The notes under the pieces are model-generated. The model searched no databases, had not been told where the DNA came from, and worked only from the letters and a program-made list of their open reading frames with translations. A stretch of DNA of 64,000 nucleotides from Didymella arachidicola (lineage: Eukaryota; Ascomycota; Dothideomycetes; Pleosporales; Didymellaceae). Below are positions 63,499 through 64,000 of the stretch, piece by piece. Location of the stretch: contig CM049988.1 of assembly GCA_016630955.3 (NCBI GenBank), positions 1,612,001 to 1,676,000 of the forward strand, read 5' to 3'. Made by a program: the position numbers and the translations under genes. Position 1 is the first letter of the stretch. Each line of letters begins with the position of its first letter.

Positions 63499-64000
63499 TC
63501 AAATCTTGGCCTTCGTCTCCGCCCCAAGACGGTCAAACAGTGGTGCTGATCGTCCTCCCCTGAACAACGCCAACATTTCTTTACCCATCCACTGCTCTCG
63601 GCTCTTCGCCAGTCCTCGCTCCAGGTCCGCAAACTTGCCCCCTTGAATCAACAGCCCCGCTCCGTTCGCCTTACTACGCTCATTGAACAGCCAGCACACT
63701 GCCAGTGCGATGTCCTCGGGCTGATTGATAGGCACACCCTTAGCAGCCATCTCCTTCGCATAGACATCCGGTGCCGCGCTCATGCGCCTGCTGTTAGCAG
63801 TCAAGATAGGCGTGACGGTGATACCGGGGGCAATGACAGAGATGGAAATGCCCACTTTAGCACACTCCTGCTTGAGCGCACGCATGAGTCCTACCACACC
63901 TGCATCGAATCAGCTTTGGAACCTCCTGTCAATACAACACGAGCAACTCACCGTGTTTAGCAGCACTATACAAGCTCGCCCCCGCACTTGCCAAATAACC
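63499..64000 (-). CDS. Short-chain dehydrogenase/reductase, C-terminal part (cut by window edge)
   Basis: Two exons are visible: 64000-63952 (continuing beyond the window) and 63899-63499, joined across a 52-nt intron (GTGAGT, TGCAG). The visible 149 residues contain ASLYSAAKHG, with the catalytic Tyr-X3-Lys of SDR enzymes, then VVGLMRALKQECAKVGISISVIAPGIT, the usual PG motif after the active site. LAVCWLFNERS and GAGLLIQGG are typical of the C-terminal half of classical SDRs. Substrate and cofactor cannot be told because the Rossmann GxxxGxG end is outside the window. Confidence 0.88.

Overview
This window is nuclear DNA of a filamentous ascomycete (Pezizomycotina). The evidence is single genes on both strands, many 41-120 nt spliceosomal introns with GTRNGT donors and CTRAC/CTAAC-type branch sites, a DUF7918 protein, filamentous-type VTC, Dre2, Axl2 and CkiA homologues, and no operons. 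A Dothideomycete is my guess from general gene style and is not proven. Gene density is about one gene per 2 kb. I rebuilt exon structures by hand from splice signals, reading phase and family conservation.

Layout. 0.2-9.6 kb: a DUF7918 protein, an uncharacterised acidic protein, PEX19, UBC9, a nuclear poly(A)-binding protein, a DUF1857/AtaL-like protein and a doubtful small membrane protein. 9.9-22.5 kb: an amino-acid permease, mitochondrial glycerol-3-phosphate dehydrogenase (GUT2), an SPX/VTC subunit, a 2.3 kb gene-poor stretch and the acetolactate synthase regulatory subunit (ILV6). 22.8-34.3 kb: a KHDC4-like KH protein, the lysine-pathway aconitase (ACO2), a mitochondrial Holliday-junction resolvase (CCE1), a small secreted Cys protein, a mucin-like single-pass surface protein and a PQ-loop transporter. 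34.7-43.4 kb: asparagine synthetase, VAP/Scs2, a UBA-ZnF-UBX protein, a short RecQ helicase and a GNAT acetyltransferase. 43.7-56.8 kb: an Axl2-like cell-polarity protein, DRE2, an Stf2-like hydrophilin, SWC4, an unknown protein and casein kinase I. 58.5-64 kb: a Nup133-type nucleoporin and the 3' end of a short-chain dehydrogenase cut by the window edge.

These are mostly housekeeping genes, and neighbours do not form a pathway. ILV6, ACO2 and ASN2 are all amino-acid biosynthesis genes, and ASN2 and ACO2 carry Gcn4/CpcA-like motifs upstream. Several head-to-head pairs share intergenic promoters (DUF7918/1831, PEX19/UBC9, ILV6/KH gene, VAP/UBX, RecQ/GNAT, DRE2/STF2, SWC4/53713). I saw no transposon, CRISPR array, tRNA, rRNA, virus-derived gene or secondary-metabolite cluster.

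No new multi-gene system is visible. The most unusual signals concern gene structure: a start codon split by an intron (50016/50112), a tandem CAGTAG acceptor at the aconitase active site, four stop-free introns whose length is a multiple of three, a PEX19 farnesylation signal isolated on its own exon, a reading-phase conflict in the Axl2-like gene, and local direct repeats near 31.0 kb and 32.8 kb.
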